This document shows, in pieces, positions 12,000-24,035 of a stretch of DNA of 64,000 nucleotides. How positions within the stretch are numbered: the stretch's first letter is position 1; each line of letters opens with the position of its first letter. The DNA lies in the NCBI GenBank assembly GCA_030407085.1, contig CM059582.1, positions 158,712,001 through 158,776,000 on the forward strand. The letters run 5' to 3'. The notes under the pieces were generated by a model. That model saw nothing but the letters and a program-made list of their open reading frames with translations, made no database searches and was not told where the DNA came from. This stretch comes from Trichopria drosophilae. Its lineage: Eukaryota; Arthropoda; Insecta; Hymenoptera; Diapriidae. The translations under genes and the position numbers were made by a program.

Positions 12000-12925
12000 T
12001 TGCGCCATAACGTAGAAGCCATAACGTAGAAGCCATCTATAAACTGAGGAGGAGTATTTATTTGACTTTAAGTTCAAAATGAAATTTACTGTAAATAGAC
12101 ATGAGAACACAAAACTAAACATTGGTAAATTTGTTTGTATACCCGAAATACCTTCTTCGTCGACAGTGTATTTGTAATTAATATTGATAATTTGTCGAGA
12201 GTCAAATACAAAATAACAATCACCAATCGCAATATTCTCATATTAACTAGGTTTTTAGAATATAATATATCATCTACGTAAGTAATGTGTGTTATAGCTG
12301 TTATTAATTAAATTAACGTTGCCAGTTACAATTTTGTCTGAATTCCATCTATCCGTTCTTTCTTCACCAATATTATTATTATTAATATTTTAAATCACTG
12401 ATTCATGTCCAACGTTTTGTAACCGACTAACTAGGAAGATTACTTCTTTATATATTTTTGTAAACGGCTACAGTGATTAAAATGTATGAAATAAGTAATT
12501 ACGTTTTTTACTTTCCTCATTTATTTTCCTGAATGAAATAATATTTTAGGATACTATAACATAGTGTATTAAGAGATGGCTATAAACACCGACTCGCGTA
12601 TTTTCATTTAAAAATATACGTTTCACGGAGAATTCGCAATGAATTCAACTTTGAAGCTATTACATTATTTTACTCAATTTTTATGAATGCACGATGAATA
12701 TCGGCGAAATCAGTTAGGATATTGAATGCAACAACGTGAACTGTAGGAGTTATAAGGAAATTTTTTCTTGTGAATTATCGCTAAAATTGCTATGCATTTG
12801 TTAAAGATGCGTAAAATAGCTTTAAAATAAATCTAAACTCGACAGTGTATATAATTTCTGTCTAATTTGCATACTTTAATTTAGGAATTGACATTATCGA
12901 TTGAGCCTCTTTAGCAGTTCCTATT
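12000..12925. other. AT-rich spacer
   Basis: No ORF, RNA gene or shared repeat recognised. A local duplication of CATAACGTAGAAGC occurs near 12006-12034. Confidence 0.5.
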
Positions 12926-13262
12926 AAAGGGGTTCCAAAGTGGTCCGCCGGTAAGGAAGACAATTTCACTAAAAAACGCAAATTCAAGATGACTGAATAA
13001 AATTTTCAAAATTCGGGCTCTCTAAGGGCAGTTCTAAGCACTATAAACAGTTTCCTAAAAAATATCAAAGATATTGATTGTGAACAGACCGAGAATCATG
13101 GGAAATAAATAATTTTTATTTATTTCCGAAAATTCTCGGTCAGTTCTCAATTAATGTATTTGGCATTTTCTATTCTACCGTCTATAGTACTTAAAAGTGC
13201 TTGCAGTGACTTTTTAGTGAAAATTTCTTTCTTATCGGTCCAGTACTTTATAGCCCCCTTAA
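12926..13262. repeat. Foldback unit 1 of a tandem pair
   Basis: The left end (AAAGGGGTTCC... CGCCGGTAAGGAAGACAATTTCAC) pairs imperfectly with the inverse at about 13210-13262 (GTGAAAATTTCTTTCTTATCGG ... CCCCTT). The centre is a strong hairpin: GACCGAGAAT at 13089 with ATTCTCGGTC at 13132, with AAATAAATAA pairing inside. No ORF. Probably a decayed inverted-repeat transposon; no clear target duplication. Confidence 0.6.
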
Positions 13263-13478
13263 GGGGAGTTCTAGAATAATCCACCGATGAAGTATGAATT
13301 TACCAATTTATTAACATTTTTGGAAAAATATTATTTTTACTCATTTCCAACAAACGTCGATGAATTCGTCGTATGTACTAATTAGAAATACCCTTCCAGA
13401 GCCTGAATTTTAAAAAATTGATTCAGAAATTTTTAATCTACGGTTTTTAGTGTAAATTCCTACTTTACCGGCGTTATC
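13258..13478. repeat. Foldback unit 2, diverged direct neighbour of unit 1
   Basis: Immediately after the palindromic junction CCCCCTTAAGGGG the sequence repeats the left-end wording of unit 1 (AAGGGGAGTTCTAGAATAATCCACCG). It closes with the inverse wording TTAGTGTAAATTCCTACTTTACCGGCG at about 13447-13473. The two units therefore sit head to tail. Divergence is much higher than between the arms of the 5482 palindrome, so this pair is old. Confidence 0.5.
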
Positions 13479-13479
13479 C

Positions 13480-13904
13480 ATCAATATTCCATTTTTCGAT
13501 AGATATTATCTTTCTATTCCAAATCAAAATTTGTGTTCTCGAAGCAGTAATTTGCTTCATATTTTCTTGATTTTATGAATTCATTAAGATTTGGAATTTC
13601 TTGATTAATTTTTAAAGTTTGTTACTATATAATAGTGGCGAGTAACATTCAACATCGTATGTAAATTTATTAAAAATATGTATTTAGCAAGATAACGATT
13701 AGTTTCACATCGTTTTATCTGATGCGATGTTTTCCATTATATCACCTGGCATCTCCAAAAAAAGTATTAAATAATTTGAGAACAGAAATGTTTACGTTAA
13801 GGAAAAGAGATGATAAAATAAATATTTTTTACACGAGCACGCAAATAAACGAAGGAATACACCATGTCTACGTATGTATACGTTTAAGAGTCAACGTTTA
13901 ATAC
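13480..13904. other. AT-rich spacer
   Basis: Nothing recognised; no long ORF and no shared repeat. Confidence 0.5.
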
Positions 13905-14310
13905 GCGTTACGGGTGATATATCAATTCACGCACCTTCCGGTTGGTCGTTATACGCCATGACGCAGATTCGAGACACCTGAGCAGTCGGTAAAAAAGAAA
14001 TATATATATATATAATCGTCGACACTCGGTAGCATCACTCGGCAAACTGCTTATGCTATATACAGCGCGACGTTCGCCGTAGCGCATAAATGCGAAACGA
14101 TTAACATTCGTAGCGCAGTTCAATTAATTAACCCCCGCTGTTAGCAGCGTTAATCACGCGAGGCACCTATCGAGGCACGCACCGGGCGCAACCTGTATAT
14201 ATACGGCTGTATTTCGCATTCACGCATGTGTTCCCGACGCTTATTTAGCATCCTTTTTCATTTTTAATCGAACCCCGTGCCAACAGGTTCCGTCGGTGGA
14301 ATAGTTCGAT
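13905..14310. other. C+G-richer island, unassigned
   Basis: CpG-containing words are frequent (GCGCGACGTTCGCCGTAGCGC near 14066, CACGCACCGGGCGCAACC near 14176) next to ATTAATTA-type homeodomain-like words. A (TA)n tract lies at about 14000-14014 and a CGCTG-TTAG-CAGCG hairpin near 14136. Short minus-strand ORF 13908-14123 has no domain. Candidate regulatory DNA; this is inference from composition only. Confidence 0.35.
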
Positions 14311-15807
14311 TTATTAATATTTGAATAATTAAGACGCATTGACGTTTGAAGCGTATATCGTGACCAAACTATATTTTCACTTTTCATATATTATGTGGAA
14401 CAGCCCATACCAACTTTTATTGACATTTTTTAGAGAGTAGTTAGCATACCAATTTTTTAATCTAAATTTTTATTCCTCACAAGATTGTGGAAGGTTAATA
14501 TTTAGCGTCTGTTGTATTCCTAATATTAAAATGCCTGTAATTCCCTAAGTAAAAATTTACCATAGACGATAGATTCATGATGTATCTATGCAGAATCTAC
14601 TCCGTTAAATGTCCGTCCTGTAAAATACATATAAATTTATCTTTACAAAAAGTTGATATGTACGATAGATTCTTGGTGAATTTACGACGAATATACTGTA
14701 CAAGTTTCTTCTTGGTTTTACTGTAAAATTATGTATTTTGTATTTTATGTTTGATATAATATATAATACTAGCGATTTTATCAGGATGAATATTTTCAAA
14801 AAATAAAATAATTTGTACAACATTTTTCTTGGTTTATAATACCAAAACCTAAACGGAGATCTGCACAAGAAAGGGAAAGAACGTAACCGAAGAAACCACT
14901 CAAAAACAGGAGAAAAACTCAAGGATACGGTGCTCTTGGTCTGCTCCAAAATTGCATTAAGATTATGATGTCATCCTAAAGAATCCATAAATAAATGCTA
15001 ACAAAATAAGAAAAACGTTTGCCAGCGTAATAAACATCCTAGCAACAACGCAATATCATATGAGAACCACTGTTATCGCTCCTACAAAAATATTCGTAAA
15101 TTCTGCAGGAACTAACAGAATAATTTCTGTTTGAAAAATATTAAAAAATTCTTATTACAAAACCAGAAACATGAAAAAACAAATTACAACATGTTATCAG
15201 CTTATTTTTATTATAATGTCGAACGTGAAGCACAGAACAATAACTACGTGAAGTATTTTATACCAATGCTCGACACAAACAGTCAAAAGTTCAGCACATT
15301 TTAAAAATCAACAAGCCCTTAGCAACCACGTTACCGAGGACTGTGACTGAATAATAAAAGAAGAGGTTTGTTTTTTCTTCAGTTTGTTACTTTGTTGGTG
15401 ACATACCTTCATACGAAATACATTCTGTTAACCTGATAAATTGTTTCTCGTGTTCACGGTTTTGTTTGTAGCAAGAACTTTTTAAATTCTTCAAGAAGTT
15501 GTGAATTTCTTGTATGAGCAATGTCAGCTGCAATTCTTAGAGTGACATGTAGTTGTTCCTTGGATATTTTATGAGCCGATGCAAGTTTTTAGTCCTTGTT
15601 TTTGTATTTGAGGATGTATTTTTTAGGTGGAGTCCGTGTGTCGTAGAAATGTACGAGAAGAGAAGTGGAACCATTTCCTTGATTTCCCCCCGCTTTTTCA
15701 AGACATTCCGCTTTTCCCTTTGCTTATATGTAGATCTCCATTTTCGTGTTGAAATTTAAAATATAAAATGACAAAAAATATATAATTTCCTGATAAAACC
15801 ACGCTTG
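14311..15807. other. AT-rich spacer
   Basis: A 114-codon minus-strand ORF (14605-14949) is hydrophobic and AT-driven, with no recognisable domain, and is treated as chance. No repeat or RNA gene seen. Confidence 0.5.
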
Positions 15808-15926
15808 TGTGTCTAATAACGCCAAAGCTCAGGTGGTTCGGATTCCACCTTCTTAAACTGTAGGTCCCGTCGCGATTTAGTCCCATATAGGTTTAGAAAG
15901 GTCGACGTAAATAATATAAAAAAAAA
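15808..15926 (+). mobile_element. SINE 3' fragment (same family as 11091)
   Basis: The segment starts inside the SINE body at GTGTCTAATAACGCC and continues to the terminal A-run, keeping the GGTGGTTCGGATTCCACC hairpin. It differs from the full copies at only a few positions. The tRNA-like head is absent, as expected from 5' truncation during target-primed insertion. Confidence 0.9.
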
Positions 15927-17195
15927 CTTGTAAAGTCGTTTCGCTTTGAATACATCATTAATCTTTGGTTCATATTAAATTTTTATAAAAATAAATCCAT
16001 ATTTGTTTCAAAGGACGGAAATTTCACAAAGTATATTCTCCGTGAATGCATCGTGACTCTATTGTCTATATTAAATTTTTACTGGGACCATACAAAAATA
16101 AAATAACTTTGTTATCACTCCTAACGTTACATTAAGGCCAAATTACCGAGAAATTACAACCTTAACGTTAAAAGACCTGAAAACCTTTTCAGTAAAACCT
16201 ATACCATATTTCATTATTAACCAATTTTCATTGAGAGGTTAAAAATAGCTTCGTCAAAATACCGCGGAATGCTTTATTTATTTTCATATTTTAGTAGGAA
16301 ATAGTCCATGCAACCTCCGGTCGATTTCCTCTGTTATTGGTCCCACTCGGAATGAGCATGACGTCATGCCTTATTCCCCTCCTCTAGCCATTTTTAGGTT
16401 CGATGATATATTGCAGATGTTTTAGACATATATTGATAGTAGATTGACAAATATTGTTTAGAATATGTATTAATAATTAATATTATTTTTTTCATATACA
16501 TTAAATTTTGTATGCAGAATATAATAAATCTTTCTTAATATTAAGAACCATAGTATTACATACGCAGGCATTTCTCCCTGCATCTATAAGTTAAAGTTTA
16601 AAATTATTTTTCATTGTATTGCATTGACAATTAAAAAGTTTTATATATTTATTAAGTTATATTCACTATTTTTAATGGTCAGGTGGTTTCCAGAAGCCAA
16701 TAATTTGCCTGAAATCTCGCGTTTATTTACTTAGTTTATTTATATTTTTATTCGTTTTAAAATTTAAATCGTTGGAATACTATAGCCATTAGAGGTTAGT
16801 CTGGCTGTGTCTGAGTAATTGGTATGTTGAAGATCCGAAATCGGAATGGAATAAAAAAAGATTTTTATATCGTTTCCTTTCTCGAATCGTGAAGAAAAAT
16901 CCTTGAAGAAAGCGATGTACTAGAATCGAATTGGCTTCCAGGTTTTGAGAACTTGTTTCGTATGTCTTGAGTATCAAGAAAATTTCATTTTTTTAAATGT
17001 TCATTACGATTAAAAAGAAGACAACAATTTGAACAAAATTCTCATTTAGTTACAGAAAGAACAAGTACTTGATGCTGAAAATGAGAAAACAATAACGCAA
17101 TGCATATGATATACTTTAATGGAATATATATTATTCATTCTGTCGTTTCAACAGGTCATTTAAAAGAAAATGATATCGAGTAGATCGCTACAAGC
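15927..17195. other. AT-rich spacer
   Basis: No gene recognised. A slightly C+G-richer patch (about 16310-16400) contains TGACGTCA, the canonical CREB/ATF site, but a single site is not evidence of function. Confidence 0.45.
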
Positions 17196-17520
17196 CCGCA
17201 TAATTTCTAAAGCCTAAGGTGTCCAGTGAAACGTGTGCTCTACACGGCGAGCATACAAATATCCGAAACGTTGAATACGCGTTATTAATTAACGAGGGCG
17301 TCGAACGAATTGGAACGGCGCCAAAGCTCAACTTTGGTCGCCGTGCTCTACAGTGCCCTTCGATCCTCTCGAGTCATGGAACAACGCCCTCTCTCTGTCG
17401 TTGAAACAGGTGGAGACCTTGTAAAACAACTCGCCGACTGCAAACGTGTCACATTTGAGAAATTTACCTCCGATCCTACCGATTTGTCATTAATGGATGC
17501 TGGATCAAGTTAGTTCACAC
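17196..17520. other. C+G-richer island with overlapping short plus-strand ORFs
   Basis: Plus-strand ORFs 17219-17404 and 17310-17513 overlap in different frames. The second (67 codons) has a balanced composition, ends in ...DLSLMDAGSS and lacks AT bias, so an exon or pseudogene remnant is possible. I recognise no domain and see no clear splice-bounded frame, so it is left unnamed. Confidence 0.3.
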
Positions 17521-18654
17521 GTTCTTTATGCAAATTTCTACTCAGGGGGGCAAATTAAAAAACAGGAAGATGGATCATCCAGTAGGAAATGAATACTCTG
17601 TAAATAAGTGCATTAGATATGGAATATTTTTTTTTCGATTATCGCATATATTCCTCGTAACAACTTTTAGCAACTAGAATATTAATGATAACGATAATTG
17701 CGATAAGTTGCTTCGAGTTTCTTAGTTCGTTGTTGTTTTTCAATTTTAATTAACATTCAATCATTCCTTGTCAATATGTTCTTCTGGGATTACTTATAAA
17801 ATAGTATCAAGGCTTAACACGATGTCTTATTGATAACGATACTGACGACGAGTGTGGAAGTATCAAGTGTTATAAGGAATGTGAAATTTTACACGAGGAT
17901 CCAGGCGTTGATTTAATGAATTATAAAGTAAGGTGTTGCTACTCAGGGGTTTCGGAAGTTTCTGTAGTAAATCAGTGTATTGAGTATTTATTTACGGTAC
18001 ATACTTTCGAATCAGAACGAGTGCTCTAGCACTAATACAAACTACTTCTAACAGTCGTTTTCAGTAAATTAAAATTAATTATTTCGTTGAGGGTATGGAT
18101 GTAATTAGCCCTGCTATGAAATGCGCTTCTAAAATAGTTCTAACAATAAGCGAGTGAGGGATGATTTCTTTTAATATTAAACTGAATAGTTATCAAATCC
18201 AAAATTTTACATGTAAGAAGATCATTATTTATTGCACTAGACGTTAACAAAAATCCCAGTATCTTTACCTGTTTATTTATTTGTTTATTTTCACATTGTA
18301 TCATAGAGGACCGACGTATGCCAAGAAATATCATTACTAATTTATTGAAAATGATCGAAAAAATAACAAATATTTAAATTGGTCAGTTGTTAATGCCTGA
18401 AAAATGCCACACAGTCCAAATTTAAATTAGTCCCGACTGATCCCGAAAGTTCGCAGATTAATGTTGAACTATTTTCCTTGGCAGATATTTTACTCTTGGT
18501 TCAGAGCAGTCCTTATATTATTTTTCCTGACATACGACCAACGACAGCGCATCCAACTGACTATGGCACAAGCGCACGTAACGTTGTAAATGCGCGTCCC
18601 ACGTTTGATCTCATCATAAACAATATTTTTCATACGTATGTTTCATATTTATAT
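17521..18654. other. AT-rich spacer
   Basis: No gene or shared repeat recognised. A short C+G-richer patch at about 18530-18610 has no ORF. Confidence 0.5.
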
Positions 18655-18872
18655 TAAACGGCTTCGTGGCTCTGGCGGTAGCGTACTGAACTACGGAGTC
18701 GTAGGTCGTGAGTTCGATTCCCGTTTCGCAATGTTGTTTATCTGACAGAAATCGACTCATGACCGTTACTATACTTGATGTAGGTTTCCGCAGCTCCTAC
18801 ATTTCATACACAACTGTGAAGTATGCAGCTCTTGCAAAAGAGAATCGAAATTGATGTACAAAAATAAATAAA
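18655..18872 (+). mobile_element. tRNA-derived SINE, second family
   Basis: The head has an A-box-like TGGCTCTGGCGGTAGCG and a B-box GAGTTCGATTCCC at tRNA-like spacing, with an arm CTACG-GAGT-CGTAG between them. A body of about 130 bp follows, ending in an AAAAATAAATAAAAG tail. Size, internal promoter and A-rich tail fit a SINE. The body is unrelated to the 11091 family. No clear target duplication was found, so the borders are approximate. A tRNA pseudogene fused to other DNA is the alternative. Confidence 0.7.
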
Positions 18873-19586
18873 AGTGCAAAACGTCAGATTGGTATCTAAT
18901 TAAACGGACCATTGAACAAGTCAAACATCAATCTTAATGTAAAATCACATGTCTTCCAGCATTTTTAAACGATAAGCAGATATCAAAATAATACGCCGAA
19001 ATAGCTGGGGATGCATGTAAGGAACAAACGTAAGAATCTTCGTCCAACACTAAATAAAAAATTGTTGACTAATTAGCATAAATTCTACTATGCTTTGCAA
19101 ATGCATTCAGAAATCCGCATGTAAACCCATGTAAAATGAATCTGCGTTTTTGACAGATCTTTTGTCTTTTTTCTAGTCATACAACTTTAGGTGAAAACAA
19201 GGATAAAAGACCAGTCAAAAAGGATAGAATTATTGATGGGAGAGAATTACGAGGAGCTCAAAGGCAAACATTAAATTAATCGAACGATATCCAAACAAAC
19301 TGTTACGCAAAAGTGTGCAGGCCCCATGGTTTGTATGAAATGAAATAACAAAAAAAGAACAACGAGTAAAAGCTTAGTTCTAGCAAGTGTAAAAATAATT
19401 ATACCGGAAGAAGTAAATGCAGCCTACATCACTCTATTAGTTCAAATCATAAAACAATAGTCGAGGAAATCGAGTCTGAGACGATACAGAACACCACAAT
19501 AATAACTTATCCTGGTCATACGATATAGAAATAAATATTTTGCAGAATACAACTGCTGAATATTGGTAAAGCGCCTACATATTTCA
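18873..19586. other. AT-rich spacer
   Basis: No ORF, RNA gene or shared repeat recognised. Confidence 0.5.
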
Positions 19587-19590
19587 TTAA

Positions 19591-20277
19591 CCCTTTGGCA
19601 GTTGAGACCAAAATCTCTTAAGTGGGCTCAAAATGTCGAAAACTTTTTAGAAAACTGAAATGTGTGCAAATGAGCATACTATAGTATTTGAGGTCGCTGA
19701 TTACGAATCCGAATTCAGATTTTGAAAATACAATGTGGTAGATCCAATATGGCGGACGCTATATTAAAAAATGTATCATATTCACTGAGAATTTGTGACT
19801 TGGAGTTTATTAATGTCTTAAATGTAACGTAGTATACTTACCATCTGACTGCGGGGGTAACATTTTTAATTTATTATCATTTAAAAAGTTCGCAATCATT
19901 GAAAACATTCAAATAACGAGTTTCAAATGAATCCGATGAATTTTTAAAAATGTCGTCCTTCGTAACGGATCCGCCATTTTGAATTGTCAAAATCTGAGTT
20001 CGGATTCGTAATCAGCGACTCCGAAAACCCCGAGTAACAAGTTTCAAGTGCATTCGATGAATTTTTGAAAATGTCGACCGCCATATTGGAGCCTCCATTT
20101 TTAATTGTCTAAATCTGAGTTCAGATTCGTAATCAGCAACTTCGAAAACCCCCGAGTATCAATTTGTGGACAAGTTTGTGTGTTGTTGCCAAAAATCTGC
20201 TTGCGTCTATACACGTCATCAACAGTTTGAGCCCTCTTGCACCATGTCGTGTATACACGTCATCGACTGTCAAGGGA
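19591..20277. mobile_element. TTAA-flanked element with ATGGCGG-motif arms
   Basis: The ends are TTAA + CCCTTTGGCAGTTGA (from 19587) and, inverted, TTAA + TCCCTTGACAGTCGA (to 20281). The match is imperfect but clear, and piggyBac-like in form. The interior has one forward unit (CGCTGATTACGAATCCGAA ... CCAATATGGCGGA, about 19692) and two inverted units (about 19965-20030 and 20075-20145). Near the right end TATACACGTCATC occurs twice in direct order (20206 and 20252), as subterminal repeats often do. No transposase ORF. Confidence 0.65.
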
Positions 20278-20281
20278 TTAA

Positions 20282-20880
20282 TACAAAAAAATTTACTAAA
20301 AAAGCACGAAATCATCAATGTAGCGAAAATACCTTATTTAATGATTGAAACAGTCTTTGTTAGTATTGGAGTGTGTCGCCGTTGTGTTGTAGACATAATG
20401 GATTGGGAGGAAAGAGCATGAACCATCCACACCACGGCTGGCATTATTTCAGCTAATTACGAACTACAACATAGCTAGTATGGATTAGCTAGTCGAATGC
20501 ACGTTCTCGGGAGTTGCGTTGATCGGCGCATTCTGCATTTCGCTGATACGAAAGTGTACGACGTCTCTTTTGCTCTGTCGTCTTTTTGTCGCGAGCTTGG
20601 AGAGCAGAGCTTGAAAGCCTTCCAGAGGACGCACATCCCAGATGTATATATATGGTATACCGTCACGTCACATAACGCCCGACACGTCGAGTCGCGTCGT
20701 GTATACGTAATACATGTTACAGTGCTTTCGTCCGAGTGCACGTGTTTCTATGCACAAGTGTTTGTATGACGCAAGGGAACACGATGCAGAGGAAGCGAAG
20801 TTGCGGTTCCGAATTATTTCATAAGTTGGTACGAGCACCCTTGAAAGCTCTTACTTTTATCAAATCTAAGTTCCTTGCTC
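20282..20880. other. C+G-richer island, unassigned
   Basis: From about 20400 to 20880 the sequence is clearly richer in C+G, and ORFs of about 90 codons occur on both strands over the same bases (20497-20769 plus, 20475-20741 minus). Mirror ORFs like this come from low stop-codon density, not coding. No domain recognised. Possible regulatory DNA. Confidence 0.35.
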
Positions 20881-22739
20881 GTCTTTTATAGTATGAACGT
20901 CCCGGATGAGTGCATTACCATTTTGTTTACTAAACTACTAAAAGAGTCTATCATTTCGAATATGGTCAATATATAATCGTTTTCTAAATTCTGATTATTA
21001 TCGAGAAACCTCTTCCAATGCTGAATAAGTAGGTATTCCAGAATCAGATATCAGAGTGTCAGTGATGCCGAAAAAATCGATATTATAGACGATAGTGAAA
21101 TCCACTATATTTGGAATTTCGTAACGTTTCATTTATTGGAAAAATTCAAGTCTCGAACGAGGACTTTAAAATTACATCGCATCAGAAATAGAAAAACGTA
21201 AAACAACTCGGTCCAAAGAGCATCTTTACATGAAGAAAATGAATTCCATCCGGTTCCCAAAGGTCTACCTGAACGACGTGTATTCTACGTGCAATGATCG
21301 ATAAACGGGTTCAGCAGTTTCGAAGACCGGAATGGTAAATAGAACTTTTCGTGACTAAAATAAAGACGTCACAAATACGTGTTCTTTAGTAGTTTTTGCT
21401 ATATGCTGAACCTAACCTATAAATAATTTCCTATTTTTACAAATCATTGTACCCGGCAAAACACAATGGGCGGATTCAGCCGTGGTTCACCCCATTACCA
21501 ACAGTTTACTGACAAACTTCAGACACACGCCCACGTAGTGTCTGGGTGCTATATAATTAAATTTGTCATTTTAAATATAATGTAACTTATATGGTTTAAT
21601 CTTCCAAGACGCATTGTGTATCACTTATATTCACAATATGAATAACAACGCAGTTCGTCCAATAATTTTTTATGATGGAGGCATAAATGATGTCATGCAC
21701 AAAATTATTGGTTTACCTAACGTAGAATTGCTAAGTGTAGTGTAAATTGGAAATCTCAAAACGAGACCTCGTAACTACAATTATTTTGACATAACAATTC
21801 CAAGATACACCGTCGTTCTATTTCTGGCAATGGTATCAATATAAGTAATTAAAAAATATTTTTCTTCATGGTACTGAGTTGAAATTTCCAAAGAATTAAC
21901 TCGTGCATTAAGTAAATTGTAGTAATACGAAACTAGAATTTGAGGTTTTATGTTAATTTAAATTTAATGTTAGTAAAAAAATTACTTAAATTTGACTAAT
22001 CAATCAATTTTATGCTCCTTAAAAATTATCTTAAAAATTATTATTATATGAATTAGTAACGCTAATGGCCATCTGGGCCTGATTAAGGTTTATAGAGCAG
22101 AATTATTTTAAATCGAATTTGCGAGTTGCGGAGTCAAATAATGTCTTTGCACTTGTACTTGAAAGTAGGGGATGTTCAGCGTACTTCAAATGCATCAGTC
22201 GACTACATTAATTGCATTTAATTCATTAACAATTCTTCAAAGTAATATAAGAACGTTAGGTCAATGTAAACAACGATATTGATATGTTTCTGAACCAAAC
22301 ACGCATTAAATCAGAAAGAACAAGGGTGCCCACAATCGGTTACATGAGGTACGTCCATAACCGGGAATGGCAGTGATTATTTAAAACGCCAATAAATTAT
22401 GTGATCCAAAAATGTTTGTTAACAACAAAATCAAATTACAAAATATAATGATCACACTGTACAAAAAATTAAATACTTACTGTTTTGAAACAATACACAC
22501 TGATTTATATTACTTTGAAAACAATATACAATCATTTTTCGGTTTATTTATTTCATCGCAGTTTTATTATGGTCGCTGCTACGACGGAAATATATATATA
22601 TATATATATTCTTACGGTATTAACTGCGTAATATCAACATACAAGTTTTACAATACTCAGTTCAGTACCTTTCAGTATGCTTTTTGTCCCAATTTACGTA
22701 TGTTCATAAATAGAGATAACATTATATAAAATGTTTGTC
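20881..22739. other. AT-rich spacer with a TA microsatellite
   Basis: Holds a (TA)10 tract at 22590-22609 and a 105-codon plus-strand ORF (22412-22729) that runs through that tract and has no domain. A short patch at 21450-21550 is C+G-richer. Nothing else recognised. Confidence 0.5.
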
Positions 22740-23237
22740 TTAAGATGGCTCTGCAAAATTGCTGTAATACAGAAAAAATTGACAAAAATTTTCTGTTATG
22801 TAAACTGAGTTTGGGAAGGGCTTACCAGCTCTGTCACATTTGTTTTTTTTCAACCTGATTTCGAGGTAAAGGTTATAAAAGAATGGTTCTGTCACATTGT
22901 TAATCTTGTCCATATCATAGGATAAAGAACCAGCTAAGAAAACTTTTAATGTCGCGGTTATATTTACAATGCTAGAGGGAACTTCTATCGACTTCGACGA
23001 TATAGTCCGACCGAAGTTCACTGTCCTAACGTTTGAAAAAATTTCCTTGAAAGTTTCAAAATACTCCCATGAGATGCGGCCTTTTCCAGTACTCTTTTTA
23101 CAATTCATTGTCTCATATATATAGTCTTTAATTGATTTATAGGCACTAAGAAAATCTTCAGTTAATCCAGGGTATCCTGCTTCTTTTATTTCTGAATATT
23201 CCTGCCCAACATGTTCCCTTCTCTCTTTTCCGATCAA
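22740..23237 (-). pseudogene. Fragment of a trihelix (Myb/SANT-like) DNA-binding protein
   Basis: The 165-codon minus-strand frame opens at a TTG, not an ATG, and an in-frame TAG lies about 12 bases upstream, so it is an internal exon or a relic. Residues 28-76 resemble the C-terminal half of the Myb/SANT-like trihelix domain (Pfam Myb_DNA-bind_4 type) seen in many insect and Harbinger-associated proteins: YKSIKDY at 33-39, then a Gly-rich turn (TGKGR, 50-54) leading into SWEYF (56-60) and EIF (65-67). The N-terminal helices with the first tryptophans are absent. Residues 77-165 look like unselected sequence. It could be a degenerated transposon accessory gene or one exon of a host gene. No splice-linked partner exon was found. 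Confidence 0.45.
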
Positions 23238-23700
23238 GAAAATCGTCTAGACGATTCAGATACAAATTTAGCATTAATTTCATATTTTTAACCGTTCATT
23301 CGAAAGTGGGTTTAGAATCTGTAATTAAAAAACTTGAATTATTTAAGAAATCTTTGAAAATTCATTGACTCTCAAAAGAGATTTTTATAGTTATTTTATA
23401 TTGGCGTTTCCATGTTCACAAATAGAAATTAAATGATTAAAGAATTAGAGGTTTATTTAATGTAAATATTTTGTTACAATTTCAAATTGAATAAATTTAA
23501 TCCACATGTTTATAGTAAAGAACGATTAGATCAGAAATCAGAGCTTATTTGATTCACGAATCCAACCAATTCCAACTTGATTGCCCTTTATTTAAAAATA
23601 GTTAGTTTTCGAGGGACTGCGAAGCTGGTCCAAGGTGCATTTCTATGCCAGATATTCAAACCTTACTTTTTGGTGCCTTAGACGTAATGGTACATTACGT
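23238..23700. other. AT-rich spacer upstream of the trihelix fragment
   Basis: No further exon of the trihelix domain could be found on the minus strand here. Nothing else recognised. Confidence 0.45.
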
Positions 23701-24035
23701 ATCTAGGGCGGAAACGAAGTTATTGCAGTGAGCAGCAGATTTTCAACCGCCGAGCGTCCCCAAAATCGCCAGAATGTATGCAATGTGTTTTTGCCCGCGA
23801 TATTATACACTGCATTTTATCACACCTATGTGGAAATTCACGGTCGTGCAAAGAAATTTCCAGGCGGGCGGCAAAACATGCGTGTTCGCCCTTTGCACAT
23901 GCCCAGAAATGCAGTTGTGGTGCTCGGCGGTAATCGACCCCTTCCCAATGGCTTTGCCGGCACGTAAAGACTGCGAATTTGTACAGGTGTGACAACAAAT
24001 ATTTTTGCGCCTCCATTTGCGGGCATTTGACGCAT
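23701..24035. other. C+G-richer island with mirror ORFs
   Basis: Two plus-strand and two minus-strand ORFs of 65-98 codons overlap over the same bases. This pattern reflects low stop density in C+G-richer DNA. None shows a domain. Borders with AT-rich DNA are sharp on the right (about 24030). Possible regulatory or single-copy conserved DNA. Confidence 0.35.

Noticed and set aside
11394..12122. ORFs of 74 and 116 codons rich in Lys, Asn, Thr and Gln
   Set aside because: They are translations of the foldback arms' short units and not a selected protein.
14605..14949. 114-codon minus-strand ORF
   Set aside because: AT-driven, no motif; its first part lies in a slightly richer patch, which explains the length.
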